From JALORV01 sp963766365 (lineage in GTDB: Bacteria > Pseudomonadota > Gammaproteobacteria > Burkholderiales > Burkholderiaceae_F), in assembly GCA_963766365.1 (NCBI GenBank), contig CAVXZK010000004.1, positions 114,904 through 178,903 of the forward strand: 64,000 nucleotides of DNA. The letters run 5' to 3'. The notes beneath the pieces were generated by a model, which saw only the letters and a list, made by a program, of their open reading frames with translations, searched no databases and had not been told where the DNA came from. Numbering within the stretch: position 1 is the stretch's first letter; the number at the start of each line of letters is the position of its first letter. Below are positions 62,252 to 64,000 of this stretch, in pieces. The position numbers were made by a program, and so were the translations under genes.

Positions 62252-63684
62252 ATGCGTATCGATGGCCTAACGGGCGGCGCGGCGGCGAGCGCGCCCGGCT
62301 TGCCGGGCTGTTCGGCCGTTTCTTGGAAGGCTGCCGTGTTGGCAGCCGTGCACATCTGCGCCGGCTGCCAAGCCACGATCCAACCGCCCAGCACCGAGCT
62401 CGAGGGGCGGTTGAGGGGCAATGCAGTGACGGGGCAGCCTGCAGCCGACGTTGTGCTCGAGCTGGAATCCCATCCTTCCAGCAGCCCGCCCAGAATCAGT
62501 TACGACTCAGGCGGCGCGATTTACGACGTACGGCAACTGGAAGTTCATGTGACCGCGAACACGGGTCTGCCTCAGCCGCAGCAGTTCGTGTTCCTCAGTG
62601 TCAGTCGCGTCGCGTCAACTCAGCCCTCCGCGCTGACCGACGTTGCCGGTTGGGTCGCACGTCATCATGGCGAGTCGGTTGCGGTGCCGATCCGCCAAGA
62701 CGACATCTCGCTGGCATCGCGGTACTACTTCTTTCCACCACCTTCACCGCGAAGGCAAGGCATGGCGGCGCTGGCATTGGTCGAAGACGACGACAAAGCA
62801 TTACCTTGGCGGCGCCTGCAATCGGACACCAATGCAGCGGGATTCGCGCTGCCATGCCGGATGATCGCGATTGAGGTGACCTTGTCGACTCCTCCGCCGG
62901 GCGAGGCTGTCGACTGCTTCGACCTTGAAACCCTGGCCAGGATGTTCTTCGTGCCGCTGGCCGTTCAGGTGCACGACGCCGTGCGCGAGGCCGACCTAGA
63001 TCAAGCCACCTCGATCATCGTGCAGAACCACCGCCTGCATGCCGTCCCTTTCATTCCAAAGGGCGGCGCTGCCCAAGGCGGCTTCGGACTCATTTACACG
63101 TCGGAAGTAAAAGTGAGTTTCGGATTCAAACTGGCTGAACTGCAGCTCGACATCCCGTTGAGTTTTATCTTCGACTTTACCGGCGCTGATCTGGTGATCG
63201 ATCCACTGAGTGCGGGTGATGAGATGCAAAACCTCGCACGAGTCACGGTGGAGTACAGCGGCGTCGCCGGGCTCACCGCAGCGGAGCAGGTGCGCGAGGC
63301 GATCCTTCCCGCACTCGATGCCTTCGTAATTCCAACCATCGGTGAGACCGGACTACCGCAAGAACAGCAGATCGTCGCTGCGATTAACGAGGCCATAGGA
63401 CGCAATGCGTCAGAAGATGAGCCGAACTCGGCAGCGTTTCTGCTCCCTGAGGGGTTGGCTGCAACTGCAGCGTCGTTTCCGACGGAGGCGTCTCGATCCC
63501 CACGGTTACGACCGCGATGCCGCCCGTGCCAGGCATGGATGTGACACCGAGCACGACGGCGAACGCAGCGGGCGCCGTGACGCTGGTGCGAGTTTCCGGC
63601 ACAGGCAACGCTGCCCTGGCATTCACCACGACGATCGCCCCGATCAGCGTCGGCCAGCGTTACAGGCTCGTAATTGGTGAGTAG
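62252..63684 (+). pseudogene. Secreted protein gene, frameshifted near its 3' end, unknown
   Basis: The main frame gives a hydrophobic N-terminus with a possible lipobox (AVHICAGC|QATI) and a beta-rich protein with YDSGGAIYDVRQLEVHVTAN, FFVPLAVQVHDAVREADLDQ, FGLIYTSEVKVSFGFKLAEL and NAAx-type repeats. After ASFPT near 63482 the natural continuation GGVSIPTVTTAMPPVPGMDV, TLVRVSGTGNAALAFTTTIA, PISVGQRYRLVIGE lies in another frame and ends at 63684. One extra base explains it. As read, the protein ends at 63544. Start 62219 is also possible. No family is recognised. Confidence 0.6.
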
Positions 63685-63798
63685 TCAATCGAGCGCAAGA
63701 GACTAGGTGCGGCCAGCACCGGCCGTGGACCGATACAGGTCGATCTACCCGGAAGCCGACGTCGTTTAGCATTAGGTCAAGCGGGCAACGGGTGACTC

Positions 63799-63981
63799 TT
63801 GGACTTCTTCGGTCTCGGTCAAGGCGCCTTTATCGGAACGGTCGTTGGCTTCGCTGCCGCGTGGTTCTGCCACTGGCTCTTTCCACAATTGGATGACTTT
63901 CCGATCGTCTACGCCGGGCTGGTAGTGGCCGGCTTTGTCATTGGCCTGATCGTCGATGCGCGCTCCGAGATTCGAAGATGA
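63799..63981 (+). CDS. Small membrane protein
   Basis: This 60-residue protein has two hydrophobic helices rich in Gly (GTVVGFAAAWFCHWLFP and VYAGLVVAGFVIGLIV) and a short charged tail (DARSEIRR). The start is a TTG, so the assignment is modest. The stretch 63685-63798 before it holds no gene. Confidence 0.5.
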   Translation: MDFFGLGQGAFIGTVVGFAAAWFCHWLFPQLDDFPIVYAGLVVAGFVIGLIVDARSEIRR

Positions 63982-64000
63982 CCTCGCAGAGGACGACTCG

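Noticed and set aside
1..64000. Search for CRISPR arrays, tRNA and rRNA genes
   Set aside because: No regularly spaced identical repeats, no cloverleaf with a recognisable TTCGANNC arm in context, and no rRNA signature were seen by eye; a covariance search could still find a tRNA.

Overview
The window is GC-rich bacterial chromosome, dense with genes on both strands and spaced as in Pseudomonadota. FabI, RmuC, an RND tripartite pump, pxpBCA and a DUF3141/Pta/AckA/FabI cluster point to a beta- or gammaproteobacterium; the class cannot be fixed from the sequence alone. I recognise no rRNA, tRNA or CRISPR array.

Region 1 (1-39.7 kb) looks like ordinary chromosome. It starts inside a purine-nucleoside-type (BMP family) ABC transporter: ATPase, two permeases and an Lrp/AsnC regulator. 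The substrate-binding lipoprotein lies 3.7 kb downstream, beyond a secreted hydrolase and a large unrecognised protein (paralogue A). A minus-strand operon follows: phosphotransacetylase-like enzyme, acetate kinase, FabI and DUF3141 alpha/beta hydrolase. Next comes a plus-strand RND efflux operon whose periplasmic adaptor carries a C-terminal OmpA-like domain, followed by a large secreted repeat protein. Then come an Asp/Glu racemase, an M1 aminopeptidase, the 5-oxoprolinase genes pxpBCA with DUF3297, an M20 amidohydrolase, a RIO1-type kinase, an EF-hand protein, a glycine-zipper lipoprotein, a heavily frameshifted DUF4139 gene and a YbbP-like FtsX permease. Last is paralogue B, translationally overlapped by a truncated haemoglobin.

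Region 2 (about 40-53.7 kb, with similar pieces at 57-64 kb) is accessory. It has many short single-function genes, nearly all on the minus strand: toxin-antitoxin pairs, DUF4440, DUF2019, DUF4304, DUF695, small membrane proteins and a methyltransferase. A short degenerate repeat (minus strand, near CGGCCAGAAGCGGACA) marks most junctions. One junction keeps a 57-bp structure laid out like an integron attC site. The layout resembles a decayed gene-cassette array, but no integron integrase is present; a 212-residue single-domain tyrosine recombinase is. An IS1182-like element and a 156-bp MITE with matching ends sit inside these junctions.

Region 3 (53.8-60.2 kb) is mixed: RmuC, an M23 endopeptidase, DUF1330, a lipoprotein, an SMP-30-like protein and a type IV pilin. 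It is followed by a broken DUF488 gene, BrnTA, HicAB, a frameshifted secreted protein and a small membrane protein.

Altogether there are six toxin-antitoxin loci. Three have a sigma70-like promoter whose -10 box lies only 5-6 nt before the toxin start codon, overlapped by a palindrome, which predicts leaderless, autoregulated toxin mRNAs. Single-base frameshifts affect several accessory genes and, at high density, the DUF4139 gene; real decay and sequence error cannot be separated from the sequence alone.
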